Shown here piece after piece: positions 19,603-28,454 of a stretch of 64,000 nucleotides of DNA. The position numbers and the translations under genes were made by a program. The notes under the pieces are model-generated. The model had not been told where the DNA came from and did no database searches. It saw nothing but the letters and a program-made list of their open reading frames with translations. Source of the DNA: Bacillus sp. 2B10 (lineage in GTDB: Bacteria; Pseudomonadota; Alphaproteobacteria; Sphingomonadales; Sphingomonadaceae); assembly GCA_003946805.1 (NCBI GenBank), contig RPSH01000011.1, positions 39,325 to 103,324 on the forward strand, given 5' to 3'. Each line of letters opens with the position of its first letter. Position 1 is the stretch's first letter.

Positions 19603-21861
19603 GCGTTGACGGAACCGAAGCGCGCCTCATCGATCCCGGCGCGGTGGTTCCCCGCGATCGAGGTCGCGGTGCTGCTGGCGGTGATCGCCGTCGGGATCGG
19701 CAGCTACCTGCTGTTCGACGGATCGCAAAGCGCGCGCGGACGCCTGCCGACGCCGGCGCTGACCGCGGTCGTGCTGGTCGCCAACCTCATCCCGGCAATG
19801 GCGCTGCTGGTGCTGATCGGCCGCCGGATCGCCAAGCGGCGCGCGGCGCGCTCGGAGATCGGCGGCACCGGTACGCTGCACGTCCGCCTCGTCGCGCTGT
19901 TCTCGATCCTCGCCAGCGTACCCATGCTGCTGGTGACCGTCGTTGCGTCGTTCCTGTTCCAATACGGCGTCGAATTCTGGTCGTCGCCCCGCGCGCGCAG
20001 CAGTTTCGAGAATGCGCAGGCAGTGGCGCAGTCGTCGTACGACGAATTCCTGAAAGCGGTCGACAGCCAGAACGTTGCGGTCGCCTCCGACGTCGGGCGC
20101 ATGCTGCTCATCAACCGCTATGCGATCGACAGCTTCGAATTCCGCATGCTGTACAGCAACAGCGTCGTGCAGCGTTCGCTGAGCGATTCGGTCGTGTTCG
20201 ATATCCCCGCCGACGGCCGCCCGCGCTCGCTCGCCTCGGCGTCGATCTACGAAGGTCCGCTGCGGTGGAGCATCGATCCGAAATCGATCGCCGCGCTGCG
20301 CGCCGGCAAGCCCAGCTATGTCAGTGTCCGCAACCAGCAGGTGCAGTCCGTCACGCGCGTTCCCGGCACGAACTACTATGTCTATTCGGCGCAGGACATC
20401 GACCTCGCATCCTATACCGAGCGTCTGAAGCGAACCCGTGCGATCCTGTCGGATTACGAGGCGCTGATCGACCGGTCGCGCAGCGTCCAGCTGCGGCTCA
20501 ACATCGCGCTGTTCGTCGTGTCGCTGTTCATCGTGGGGATCGCCGTGTTCGTCGCGCTCGCCGTCGCCGACCGGCTCGTCCGTCCGGTCGGGGCGCTGGT
20601 CGGCGCGGCACGGCGGGTGGCCGATGGCGACCTGTCGGTTCGCGTACCCGAACCGACCATGGCCCGGACGAAGGACGAGATCGGCACGCTGGCCAGCGCG
20701 TTCAACAGCATGACCGAGCGGTTGCAGGAACAGACCGGCGAACTGGTCGCCGCCAACGCCCAGATCGACAGCCGTCGCGCCCTGATCGAGGCGGTGATGT
20801 CGGGCGTCAGCGCCGGCGTCGTCTCGGTCGGCGCCGACCGCACGGTGCGTCTGGCGAACAGCTCGGCCACCGCGTTGCTCAAGACCGGCACCACGCCGCT
20901 GGTCGGGCGTCCGCTGGGCGATGTAGCGCCCGAACTCGACCAGTTGCTGGAGGGTGAGACGCAGGACGCGATCATCCAGCTCGCGTCGGGCGGCGAGGCC
21001 AAGACGCTGGCGGTCCACGTCACCCGCGACGACGGACAGCATATCCTGACCTTCGACGACATCACCCAGCAACTGCTCGACCAGCGCCGGGCGGCATGGT
21101 CCGACGTCGCGCGCCGCATCGCGCACGAGATCAAGAACCCCCTGACCCCGATCCAGCTCGCCGCCGAGCGCCTGCAACGCCGCTATGGCAGCAAGCTGGT
21201 CGAGGACGACGGCACCTTCGCCCGCCTGACCGAGACGATCGTGCGCCAGGTCGGCGACCTGCGCCGCATGGTCGACGAATTCTCGTCGTTCGCGCGGATG
21301 CCCAAGCCGGTGTTCCGCCCCGAATCGATCGCCGAGCTCGCCCGCCAGAGCCTGTTCCTGCACGAGGTCGCGCACCCCGACATCGATTTCGTGCTCGATT
21401 CCGCCGGTCCCGCGCCGCTGGTCTGCGATCGCCGGCAGCTGGGACAGGCGCTGACCAACATCGTCAAGAACGCGACCGAAGCCGTCGCCGCCCGCCCGGA
21501 CGGGGCCGAACGCGGCCGCATCGCGATCGACGTCCGCTACGATACCCAGGGGCGGATGCACATCGACGCCAGCGACAACGGCATCGGCCTGCCGGTCGAG
21601 CGTCATCGCATCGCCGAACCCTATATGACGACGCGCAAGGGCGGCACCGGCCTCGGCCTGGCCATCGTGCGCAAGATCGTCGAAGAACATTTCGGAACCA
21701 TATCGTTCGCCGACCGTCCGGGGGGAGGAACGATCGTATCGATCATGCTCGACCCCGCAATCCTTGCCGCGCTGGCAGGGACGGGCACGGTGGACGATGA
21801 CGATCTTCAGGAGGTTACGACGCGCCATCCCATGCTTACCCGTACCGGAACGCCCGCATGA
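19594..21861 (+). CDS. ntrY: Membrane sensor histidine kinase NtrY
   Basis: Membrane-bound partner of NtrX, linked to nitrogen, redox or envelope control depending on species. The 755-residue protein has hydrophobic segments at roughly 20-45, 55-75 and 90-125, a periplasmic sensing region, a further membrane segment near 295-320, then HAMP (LVRPVGALVGAARRVADGDLS), a PAS-like domain, the phospho-His motif ARRIAHEIKNPLTPIQLAAERL, and the ATPase motifs NIVKNATEAV, DNGIGLP and GTGLGLAIV. The stop overlaps ntrX by four bases. Confidence 0.94.
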   Translation: MVAALTEPKRASSIPARWFPAIEVAVLLAVIAVGIGSYLLFDGSQSARGRLPTPALTAVVLVANLIPAMALLVLIGRRIAKRRAARSEIGGTGTLHVRLVALFSILASVPMLLVTVVASFLFQYGVEFWSSPRARSSFENAQAVAQSSYDEFLKAVDSQNVAVASDVGRMLLINRYAIDSFEFRMLYSNSVVQRSLSDSVVFDIPADGRPRSLASASIYEGPLRWSIDPKSIAALRAGKPSYVSVRNQQVQSVTRVPGTNYYVYSAQDIDLASYTERLKRTRAILSDYEALIDRSRSVQLRLNIALFVVSLFIVGIAVFVALAVADRLVRPVGALVGAARRVADGDLSVRVPEPTMARTKDEIGTLASAFNSMTERLQEQTGELVAANAQIDSRRALIEAVMSGVSAGVVSVGADRTVRLANSSATALLKTGTTPLVGRPLGDVAPELDQLLEGETQDAIIQLASGGEAKTLAVHVTRDDGQHILTFDDITQQLLDQRRAAWSDVARRIAHEIKNPLTPIQLAAERLQRRYGSKLVEDDGTFARLTETIVRQVGDLRRMVDEFSSFARMPKPVFRPESIAELARQSLFLHEVAHPDIDFVLDSAGPAPLVCDRRQLGQALTNIVKNATEAVAARPDGAERGRIAIDVRYDTQGRMHIDASDNGIGLPVERHRIAEPYMTTRKGGTGLGLAIVRKIVEEHFGTISFADRPGGGTIVSIMLDPAILAALAGTGTVDDDDLQEVTTRHPMLTRTGTPA

Positions 21862-23240
21862 AGCTCGACATTCTCGTCGTCGACGACGAAACGGATATCC
21901 GCGAACTCGTCGCCGGCGTCCTTGAGGACGAAGGGTACGAAACCCGCGGTGCCGCCGACAGCGATGCCGCGCTGGAGGCGGTGGCGCAGCGTCGCCCCTC
22001 GCTGGTCCTCCTCGACGTCTGGCTGCAGGGATCGCGCCTCGACGGGCTGGAACTGCTCGATGAACTGAAGGCGCGCGACCCGTCGCTGCCGGTACTGGTC
22101 ATCTCGGGCCACGGCAACATCGATACCGCGGTGGCGGCGATCCGGCGTGGCGCGGTGGACTTCATCGAAAAGCCGTTCGAGGCGGAACGCCTGCTGTTCC
22201 TCGTCCAGCGCGCGACCGAAACCGAACGCCTGCGTCGCGAAGTCGCGTCGCTGCGCGCCTCGGCCGGTCGCGAGGATGATCTGACCGGCAGCTCGACCGC
22301 GATCAACAGCGTCCGCGCGACGCTCAAGCGCGTCGCCGGCACCGGCAGCCGCGTGCTGATTACCGGCGGGGCGGGGGTGGGCAAGGAAGTCGCCGCGCGG
22401 CTGCTCCACGGCTGGAGCCAGCGCACCCGCGCGCCGTTCGTCATCGTCAGCGCGGCGCGCATGACGCCCGAACGCGTCGACGAGGAACTTTTCGGCGTGG
22501 AGGAGGGGGGCAATCTCGTCCGGCCCGGCCTGCTCGAACAGGCGCATGGCGGCACCCTGTTCCTCGACGAGATCGCCGACATGCCGATCGCGACGCAGGC
22601 GCGCATCCTGCGCGTGCTGACCGATCAGAGCTTCACGCGCGTCGGCGGCACCCGGGTCGTGAAGGTCGATGTCCGCGTCGTCTCGGCCACCGCCCGCGAT
22701 CTTCAGCAGGAGATCGTCGACGGCAATTTCCGCGAGGACCTGTATTACCGGCTGAACGTCGTACCGGTGCAGATCCCGTCGCTGGCGGAACGGCGCGAGG
22801 ACATTCCGCCGCTGGTCGAGCATTTCGTCGCGCACTATGCCAACGAACGCCGCGTGCAGACGCCGGAGGTCGCACCCGATGCGATGATCGCGCTGCAAAG
22901 CTATGAATGGCCCGGCAATGTCCGCCAGTTGCGCAACGTCGTCGAGCGCACCGTCATTCTCGCGCCGGGCAACCGGATCGCCCGGATCGACATCGACCTG
23001 CTGCCGCCCGAGGTGCTCGGGTCGGCGGGTGAGGGCGGGGGCGGGGCGACGGCCAGCGCGATCATGGGGTCGCCGCTGCGCGAGGCACGCGAATCGTTCG
23101 AACGCGAATATCTCCGGGTCCAGATCCGGCGCTTCTCGGGCAACATCTCGCGCACCGCGACCTTCATCGGCATGGAGCGCTCGGCGCTGCACCGCAAACT
23201 CAAGCTGCTCGGCATCGCCGAAACCCGCGGCGACGAATAG
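21858..23240 (+). CDS. ntrX: Response regulator NtrX lacking the sigma-54 loop
   Basis: NtrC-family regulator paired with NtrY. The 460-residue protein has a receiver with Asp9/Asp10 and phospho-acceptor Asp53 (LVLLDVWLQG), an AAA+ domain with Walker A-like GGAGVGKE, Walker B TLFLDEIADM, and a Fis-type C-terminal helix-turn-helix (GNISRTATFIGMERSALHRKL). The region where NtrC has GAFTGA reads LFGVEEGGNLVRPG, so the sigma-54 contact loop is gone. It is therefore expected to act independently of sigma-54, as reported for some alphaproteobacterial NtrX proteins. Confidence 0.94.
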   Translation: MKLDILVVDDETDIRELVAGVLEDEGYETRGAADSDAALEAVAQRRPSLVLLDVWLQGSRLDGLELLDELKARDPSLPVLVISGHGNIDTAVAAIRRGAVDFIEKPFEAERLLFLVQRATETERLRREVASLRASAGREDDLTGSSTAINSVRATLKRVAGTGSRVLITGGAGVGKEVAARLLHGWSQRTRAPFVIVSAARMTPERVDEELFGVEEGGNLVRPGLLEQAHGGTLFLDEIADMPIATQARILRVLTDQSFTRVGGTRVVKVDVRVVSATARDLQQEIVDGNFREDLYYRLNVVPVQIPSLAERREDIPPLVEHFVAHYANERRVQTPEVAPDAMIALQSYEWPGNVRQLRNVVERTVILAPGNRIARIDIDLLPPEVLGSAGEGGGGATASAIMGSPLREARESFEREYLRVQIRRFSGNISRTATFIGMERSALHRKLKLLGIAETRGDE

Positions 23241-23245
23241 GGCGA

Positions 23246-23264
23246 CCCGGCCATTGCGGCCGGG
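23246..23264. terminator. Hairpin after ntrX
   Basis: CCCGGCC-ATTGC-GGCCGGG, a seven-base-pair stem starting five bases after the ntrX stop. No U-run follows, so termination may be partial or factor-dependent. Confidence 0.4.
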
Positions 23265-23288
23265 CGTCGTCGGGCTTAACTTACGGGT

Positions 23289-23307
23289 CCGTGCCACAGG
23301 GGCACGG
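23289..23307 (+). promoter_or_regulatory. Hairpin in the hfq leader
   Basis: CCGTGCC-ACAGG-GGCACGG forms a seven-base-pair stem about 60 bases before the hfq start. Hfq genes are often autoregulated through their leader; that this hairpin is involved is only a suggestion. Confidence 0.3.
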
Positions 23308-23369
23308 CAACCGGGTGCCGGTCAAAGACACTCATGCGGGAAATTCCCCGCCAAGAACAAGGGCAAACC

Positions 23370-23864
23370 ATGGCCGACAAACACGGGTCGCTTCAGGACC
23401 TGTTTCTCAATTCGCTCCGCCGGTCGAAGACGCCGGTCACGATGTTCCTCGTCAAGGGCGTGAAGCTCCAGGGTATCGTGACGTGGTTCGACAATTTCTC
23501 GGTGCTGCTGCGCCGCGACGGACAGTCCCAGCTCATCTACAAGCACGCCATTTCCACCATCATGCCGGCCGGCCCCGCCGATCTGTCGTCGGTGATCGAG
23601 GCCGCGGCGGAAAGCACGTCGAAGAACGCCCCGTTGCAGGAAATCTTCCTGAACGCGGTGCGCAAGGCGCAGGAAAACGTGACGATGTTCCTCGTCAACG
23701 GCGTGATGCTCCAGGGGCAGATCGCCGCGTTCGACCTGTTCTGCATGCTGCTCCAGCGGGAGGGCATGTCGCAGCTCGTCTACAAGCATGCGGTCTCGAC
23801 CATTCAGCCGGCAAACCCGCTGAACCTTGCCGAGGAACAGGCTGCCGGAGCGGAAGAAGCTTGA
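23370..23864 (+). CDS. hfq: Tandem Hfq: RNA chaperone with two Sm domains
   Basis: Hfq pairs small RNAs with mRNAs. Ordinary Hfq is about 80 residues with one Sm domain; this 164-residue protein has two. Domain 1 (about 8-66) runs [20 protein letters not shown] to [13 protein letters not shown]; domain 2 (about 89-147) runs [20 protein letters not shown] to [13 protein letters not shown]. Both keep the YKHA Sm2 motif and the VNG/VKG..LQG Sm1 motif, offset by 81 residues. Rim residues differ: RRSK in domain 1, RKAQ in domain 2. A 20-residue linker ([17 protein letters not shown]) joins them. The start ATG gives the usual MADK.. N-terminus. A ring of three such chains would equal a normal hexamer (inference). 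hflX overlaps the stop. Confidence 0.95.
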   Translation: MADKHGSLQDLFLNSLRRSKTPVTMFLVKGVKLQGIVTWFDNFSVLLRRDGQSQLIYKHAISTIMPAGPADLSSVIEAAAESTSKNAPLQEIFLNAVRKAQENVTMFLVNGVMLQGQIAAFDLFCMLLQREGMSQLVYKHAVSTIQPANPLNLAEEQAAGAEEA

Positions 23865-25147
23865 GCACCGGCTTCGATCGCGACGCACAGGAATTCGCGC
23901 GCGGCGCGACCGCCATCGTGGTCCTGCCCGACATGGGCGGATCGCCGCGCGACGCCGATGCCCGACTGGAGGAAACCGCCGGGCTCGCATTGGCGATCGG
24001 GGTCGAGGTCCGGCACCGCGTGCCCTTCCGCGTCCGCGCGCCCAAGCCGGCGACGCTGATCGGCAGCGGACAGGTCGACCAGCTGGTGCAGGTCGTCCGC
24101 GACGAGGATATCCAGCTTGCCGTGTTCGACGCCGCGCTGACGCCGGTGCAGCAACGCAACCTCGAAACCGCGCTCGGCTGCAAGGTCATCGACCGGACCG
24201 GCCTGATCCTCGAGATCTTCGGCGAACGCGCGCGGACTGCCGAGGGGCGCTTGCAGGTCGAACTGGCGCATCTCGACTATCAGGCGGGTCGGCTGGTCCG
24301 CAGCTGGACCCACCTCGAACGGCAACGCGGCGGCTTCGGCTTTCTGGGTGGTCCCGGCGAAACCCAGATCGAGGCCGATCGTCGCTTGATCCGCGACCGC
24401 ATGGCGCGGTTGCGGCGCGAGCTGGAGGGCGTGTCCCGCACCCGGACGCTGCACCGCGACCGGCGGCAGCGGGCGCCGTGGCCGGTCGTCGCGCTGGTCG
24501 GCTATACCAATGCCGGCAAGTCCACGCTGTTCAATCGCCTGACCGGTGCCGGCGTGATGGCGGAAAACCTGCTGTTCGCGACCCTCGACCCGACGCTGCG
24601 GCAGATTTCGCTGCCGGGCATCGACAAGGCGATCCTGTCCGACACGGTCGGTTTCGTGTCCGACCTCCCGACCCAGCTGGTCGCCGCGTTCAAGGCGACT
24701 CTGGAAGAGGTGGTCTCGGCCGATCTGCTGATCCACGTCCGTGACGTTGCACATCCCGATTCCGAAGCGCAGGCAGCCGACGTCGAGGCGGTATTGAAGG
24801 AAATCGGCGTCGACGAGACGACTCCGCGGATCGAGGCATGGAACAAGCTCGACCTGCTGAGCGAGGACGACCGGATCGAGATGCTCGGCGAAGCGGCGCA
24901 TCGCGACGATGTCGTGGCGCTGTCGGCGCTGACCGGGGAGGGGGTCGACCGCCTCGTCCGCACCGTCGGCGATCGCCTGACGCAGGAACACCGGCGGTAT
25001 CGCATCGCACTGGCACCGGAGGACGGCGCGAGCGCCGCATGGCTGCATGCGCATGGCGAGGTGACCGATCACTGGATCGACGACGACCGTGCGCTGTACG
25101 ACGTGCGAATGGCACCGTCCGATTACGACCGGTTCCTGACGCGGTAG
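23861..25147 (+). CDS. hflX: GTPase HflX
   Basis: Ribosome-binding GTPase that splits stalled 70S ribosomes under stress. The 428-residue protein has the HflX N-terminal domain ([15 protein letters not shown]-equivalent region, [16 protein letters not shown]), then the G domain with G1 [10 protein letters not shown]3 [10 protein letters not shown] and G4 NKLD. The only start consistent with the N-terminus is a TTG overlapping the hfq stop (TTGA), so hflX is coupled to hfq, the usual arrangement. Confidence 0.93.
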   Translation: MSTGFDRDAQEFARGATAIVVLPDMGGSPRDADARLEETAGLALAIGVEVRHRVPFRVRAPKPATLIGSGQVDQLVQVVRDEDIQLAVFDAALTPVQQRNLETALGCKVIDRTGLILEIFGERARTAEGRLQVELAHLDYQAGRLVRSWTHLERQRGGFGFLGGPGETQIEADRRLIRDRMARLRRELEGVSRTRTLHRDRRQRAPWPVVALVGYTNAGKSTLFNRLTGAGVMAENLLFATLDPTLRQISLPGIDKAILSDTVGFVSDLPTQLVAAFKATLEEVVSADLLIHVRDVAHPDSEAQAADVEAVLKEIGVDETTPRIEAWNKLDLLSEDDRIEMLGEAAHRDDVVALSALTGEGVDRLVRTVGDRLTQEHRRYRIALAPEDGASAAWLHAHGEVTDHWIDDDRALYDVRMAPSDYDRFLTR

Positions 25148-25452
25148 GACCCGCCGCCGCATCGGGCCGAGCATCCTCACAAGGGGTGAAACCGCCCGGC
25201 CTTGCGACGGGACGCGGCCAGATCGGACAGAACGTCACCCGGCGATGACTGCGGACTCCGGGCCGTAGCTTGGGCACTCGGTATCCAAACGTCACCCCAG
25301 CGAAGGCCGGAGTCTCCCGGTTGTAGCTCGGGCTCCCGGCATGGAACCGTCACCCCGGCGAAGGCTGGGGGCTCCCTCGGCTCCTGCTGCGCGCTACCAC
25401 CGCGAGGTCCCGGCCTTCGCCGGGATCACGCCCGCTTCGGCAGGGATGCGCC
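25148..25452. repeat. Intergenic stretch filled with REP-like units
   Basis: No gene is visible between convergent hflX and mazG. About three imperfect units of 57-58 bases start at 25234, 25291 and 25349, each opening with GTCACC(C)CRGCGAWG. The last unit pairs with an inverted arm, CGGCCTTCGCCGGGATCACG, giving an 83-base element at 25348-25430. The same 83-base arrangement recurs at 43162-43244. Confidence 0.7.
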
Positions 25453-26223
25453 CTATCGCTTCACGCGCTCCCACGCAGCCTCCTGCTCGCCGAGCGACCG
25501 TTCGGCGAACAGGGGATCGGCCGCTTCCATCGCCGCGAAGCGCCGTTCGAACTTGCCGTTCGCCGTCCGCAGCGCCGCTTCGGGATCGACGCCCAGATGG
25601 CGAGCCCAGTTGACGACCGAAAAGAGGAGATCGCCGATCTCTTCCAGCCGGTGGTCGTCGGTCGTGGCCGCTTCGACCTCGGCAAGCTCTTCGTCGATCT
25701 TGGCACGCGGGCCGCTGGCATCGGGCCAGTCGAACCCGACACGGGCGGCGCGCTTTTGCAGCTTTTCCGCGCGGGCCAGTGCCGGCATGCCCAGCGCGAC
25801 GCCTGCCAGCGCGCCGGTCTGACCCGGCTTCGCCCAGCGCTCGGCGGCCTTGACCTGCTCCCACAAGTGATGACCGCCGGACGGGGCTTCGCCGAAGATA
25901 TGCGGGTGCCGCCGTTCCATTTTGTCGCTGATCGCATCGACTACGTCGCGCAGCGCGAACAGCCCGGCTTCCTCGGCGATGCGGCTGTGGAACACGACCT
26001 GCAGCAACAGGTCGCCCAGTTCGTCCTTCAGGTCGGCCATGTCGCCACGCTCGATCGCGTCGGCGACTTCATAGGCTTCCTCGATCGTGTAGGGCGCGAT
26101 CGTTGCGAAGCTTTGCGCGCAATCCCATTCGCAACCGGTCGCCGGATCGCGCAGTCGCGCCATGATCGCGACGATCCGGCCGATGACATCGTCAGAGCTA
26201 TATGCGGAACCGCTACAAGTCAT
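25453..26223 (-). CDS. mazG: Nucleoside triphosphate pyrophosphohydrolase MazG
   Basis: MazG hydrolyses (d)NTPs to monophosphates and pyrophosphate, a house-cleaning role and in E. coli a brake on ppGpp. The 256-residue protein has two MazG helical repeats. The first is complete: RDPATGCEWDCAQSF, TIEEAYEVADAI and KDELGDLLLQVVFHSRIA with the metal-binding EExxE...ExxD residues; the second is KIDEELAEVEAA and RLEEIGDLLFSVVNWARHL. The N-terminal MTCSGSAYSSDD extension is a little unusual. Upstream lies a long structured non-coding stretch. Confidence 0.93.
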   Translation of the reverse strand: MTCSGSAYSSDDVIGRIVAIMARLRDPATGCEWDCAQSFATIAPYTIEEAYEVADAIERGDMADLKDELGDLLLQVVFHSRIAEEAGLFALRDVVDAISDKMERRHPHIFGEAPSGGHHLWEQVKAAERWAKPGQTGALAGVALGMPALARAEKLQKRAARVGFDWPDASGPRAKIDEELAEVEAATTDDHRLEEIGDLLFSVVNWARHLGVDPEAALRTANGKFERRFAAMEAADPLFAERSLGEQEAAWERVKR

Positions 26224-26257
26224 TAATGTTCCTGCCGTTTAGAAAAGACATAATCGT

Positions 26258-26275
26258 CACCAGATAGAAATGACA
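26258..26275. repeat. Sequence resembling the right end of the ISNCY element, opposite orientation
   Basis: CCAGATAGAAATGACACC matches 16 of 18 positions of the terminal region of the insertion sequence ending at 39347, which read inward is CCAAATACAAATGACACC. Orientation is that of a left end with its interior to the right. The outermost TGTAAGCG of the IS end is not preserved here. It is probably a decayed IS end. Confidence 0.4.
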
Positions 26276-26286
26276 CCGTCTGGTAG

Positions 26287-26336
26287 CAGCGGGGGCAGCG
26301 TGGAGCCATCCAAACAGCGCAGCGCTGCCCCCGCTG
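26287..26336. repeat. 14-bp perfect inverted repeat
   Basis: CAGCGGGGGCAGCG and CGCTGCCCCCGCTG are separated by 22 bases. It could terminate transcription from the PAP2 side or be part of a mobile-element remnant. Confidence 0.6.
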
Positions 26337-26356
26337 ATGCGATCACCTCTCGGCTC

Positions 26357-26396
26357 CTGACCCTGGACCCGCTGCGCCAGCAGCGGGCTTGGTCAG
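26357..26396. repeat. Compound hairpin
   Basis: Outer arms CTGACC and GGTCAG enclose inner arms CCCGCTG and CAGCGGG with a CGCCAG loop. It lies downstream of the PAP2 gene on the minus strand and could act as a transcription terminator, though there is no U-run. Confidence 0.5.
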
Positions 26397-26418
26397 CCCG
26401 GTTTTCAGGCGGCTACCC

Positions 26419-26553
26419 TTTCCCGAAACTCCATGTCCGATGGCGCATTTCGGGAAAAGGCAATCGGGAACATATTTCGGGAAATTCGTCCCGGAAGCAC
26501 GCGGCCCGGACGATCGGTGGCCGGGAATCTCACCCGACCTTCCCATTCGGGAA
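26419..26553. promoter_or_regulatory. Cluster of TTTCGGGAAA / TTCCC-N4-GGGAA sites
   Basis: TTTCCCGAAA at 26419-26428 is the inverted partner of TTTCGGGAAA at 26448-26457 (19-base spacer). A third TTTCGGGAAA is at 26475-26484, 27 bases further. TTCCC-ATTC-GGGAA is at 26540-26553. A matching GTTCCC-AATC-GGGAAC occurs before the MFS gene at 34538-34553. They look like binding sites for one protein; which one is unknown. Confidence 0.45.
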
Positions 26554-26572
26554 GACAAATTGTGAGTCGAAC

Positions 26573-27367
26573 CTATTGCAGCCCAACCTTCGAGGTATGG
26601 CCCTCGCATTGACTCGTTGGAGGCATCGTAGTGCTTCGACGCAGCGCCGAAACTTCATCTCGGACGTCCCTCAATTGGCTCTGGTATTCGGGTTTGGCGG
26701 CAACGACCGTCATGGTTGCTGACGCTGACTGCATACCCGCCTCTACCGCGCTTCTGTTATGAGCCCCGCAGATGTACCTGCTATCGCCATAGGCGCGTCC
26801 CCTAGCAAGTATCTGGGTCGCCCGATCAGGGGCAACGGAGGCCAGAATCAGCGCCCAGGTCCAGCCCCAGGTAGTATGCCCCGAGGGATAGTCATAGCTG
26901 AACCGGTGGGTGGATGGGTCGATCAGGGCTGATTTCGGCTGACAGATGGCACCGGCATCATAAATAAACGGCCGATTTCGACGAAAGAAGACCTTGGCCC
27001 GTGCGCTTTGGCCTGCGGTATCCTTGCCGACCTTCCGCATCAGGGCCGCAAGTTTCGGTGCTGTAGCAGGAGTCAGCGCCGCTCCGACCGCGCAGCTGTA
27101 GTTGCGCATCATTGCTGACATGCTCTCGTCTGCGTCAGTGATTGCCAAGCGCCAACGTGGGGTGCCTGTCAGTCGGCGCGTAGCACGAAAAATCTGCCGG
27201 TCCGACATGAAGCGCGGATCACCGGGCTGCGGTGCCGGCTCGAGTGCGGGGATCACGTCAAACTCCCCCGGCGCCAGAAACCCGGTAATGTCGGTCTGGG
27301 AAACAGCTCCGATTGGAAGCGCGATCGCGCAGGAAATTGCCAGAGCGGCAATGCGCAGTGAAACCAA
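26573..27367 (-). CDS. Secreted PAP2-family acid phosphatase
   Basis: Periplasmic or secreted phosphomonoesterase of the class A / PAP2 superfamily. The 264-residue protein has a signal peptide (LRIAALAISCAIALPIGAVSQ) and the three catalytic motifs: KVFFRRNRPF, YPSGHTTWGW with the PSGH signature, and SRYICGAHNRSAVEAG with the nucleophilic His. The start is a TTG preceded at seven bases by AAGGA, a good ribosome site. Last gene of a TonB-GDPD-LacI-PAP2 unit, so it likely strips phosphate from products of the diesterase. Confidence 0.88.
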   Translation of the reverse strand: MVSLRIAALAISCAIALPIGAVSQTDITGFLAPGEFDVIPALEPAPQPGDPRFMSDRQIFRATRRLTGTPRWRLAITDADESMSAMMRNYSCAVGAALTPATAPKLAALMRKVGKDTAGQSARAKVFFRRNRPFIYDAGAICQPKSALIDPSTHRFSYDYPSGHTTWGWTWALILASVAPDRATQILARGRAYGDSRYICGAHNRSAVEAGMQSASATMTVVAAKPEYQSQLRDVRDEVSALRRSTTMPPTSQCEGHTSKVGLQ

Positions 27368-27412
27368 TGCAAGTTCCTTTGCTATGCTGGAAAGACGGGT
27401 AAAACGCGATGC

Positions 27413-28426
27413 TCAGGCACTGTCGCGTTCGATGAGTAGCGGAATCAATCGGTCGGTTGGTTCGTCATGCCCTGACATGCGAGCAATCAGTGTTGCGACC
27501 ATGAGGCTTGCGCCGCGCACGATATCCTGTCGGATGGTCGTCAGCCGCGGCACCGTCTGTTCCGACAGGGGCAGATCGTCGAAGCCCGTGACCGAGACGG
27601 TGTCAGGGACGGCGATGTTGCGATCCGCCAACAATCGCAGGAGTTGCATGGCGATGACGTCGGAGGCCGCGGCTACGCCGTCGATCGCGTGACTCAGATG
27701 ATCCAGGTGTGCGGCGATCTGGCTGGACATCGCCGCCGTGGCGAGATGGGTGTCGAGCTGGAGAGGCAGGGCGAGGCCGGCTGATGCTGCGGCATCGCAC
27801 AGTCCGGCGTAGCGCGCGGCCAGCTCCGGCGTGCGGCATTCGCCCAGGAAGGCAAGGTTGCGCCGGCCGCGGCGGATGAGCGCCTCCCCTGCCAGTCGCC
27901 CGCCTGAACGGTTGTCCACGCCGATGGCGCAATGGCGCTGGCCCGGCCTGTGTTCACCCCATGCCACCAGCGGCCGATACTGCGCGGCCACGCGCTCGAT
28001 GGTATCGAATTGATCCGATTGCCCCACCAGAAGGACACCATCGAGCATCCCCGAGCCGACGATCCGGTCGAGCCAGTCATCTGAATCCGGGATGACGCGC
28101 GACAGCATCACCTCGTATCCACGGGCGGTCAGCTCGTCGGCCAGATGCCCGAGCAGGGCCATGAAAAAGGGGTCCGACAGCCGTTGGCTGTGTTCGTGTC
28201 CCAATGGAACGACGACGCCGACGACGCCGGTGCAGCCCTTGCGCAGTCGACTCGCCATCTGGTTGGGATGGAATGCATACGCGGCAGCCAGCGCGCGTAT
28301 GCGGTCGCCCGTCACCGGATTGACGGTCGTCTTGTTCGACAGCGCGCGTGAAACGGTGCCCGTCGACACGCCGGCCAGTCGCGCCAGATCGGCAAGGGTG
28401 CGAATTGCCGCCGTTCCCTGGCCCAT
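27413..28426 (-). CDS. LacI-family transcriptional regulator
   Basis: Local repressor or activator. The 337-residue protein has the N-terminal LacI helix-turn-helix (LADLARLAGVSTGTVSRALSNK, hinge helix NQMASRLRKG) and the periplasmic-binding-like sensor domain (VVGVVVPLG, DGVLLVGQSDQFD, VSVTGFDDLPLSEQTVPRLTTIRQD). The ligand cannot be read from sequence; embedded between GDPD and phosphatase genes it probably senses a product of phosphodiester breakdown. Spaced 28 bases from the GDPD gene and 45 from PAP2. Confidence 0.9.
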   Translation of the reverse strand: MGQGTAAIRTLADLARLAGVSTGTVSRALSNKTTVNPVTGDRIRALAAAYAFHPNQMASRLRKGCTGVVGVVVPLGHEHSQRLSDPFFMALLGHLADELTARGYEVMLSRVIPDSDDWLDRIVGSGMLDGVLLVGQSDQFDTIERVAAQYRPLVAWGEHRPGQRHCAIGVDNRSGGRLAGEALIRRGRRNLAFLGECRTPELAARYAGLCDAAASAGLALPLQLDTHLATAAMSSQIAAHLDHLSHAIDGVAAASDVIAMQLLRLLADRNIAVPDTVSVTGFDDLPLSEQTVPRLTTIRQDIVRGASLMVATLIARMSGHDEPTDRLIPLLIERDSA

Positions 28427-28454
28427 CAGCGATCACCGGCGTGCCGACCGGCGC

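Larger units (their letters stand above)
26224..26572. other. Gene-free stretch between mazG and the PAP2 gene, rich in palindromes
   Basis: No convincing gene. It holds an IS-end-like motif at 26258-26275, a 14-base inverted repeat at 26287-26336, a compound hairpin at 26357-26396, and a cluster of TTTCGGGAAA-type sites at 26419-26553, each listed separately. It marks the left boundary of the accessory segment and contains the mazG promoter region. Confidence 0.7.
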
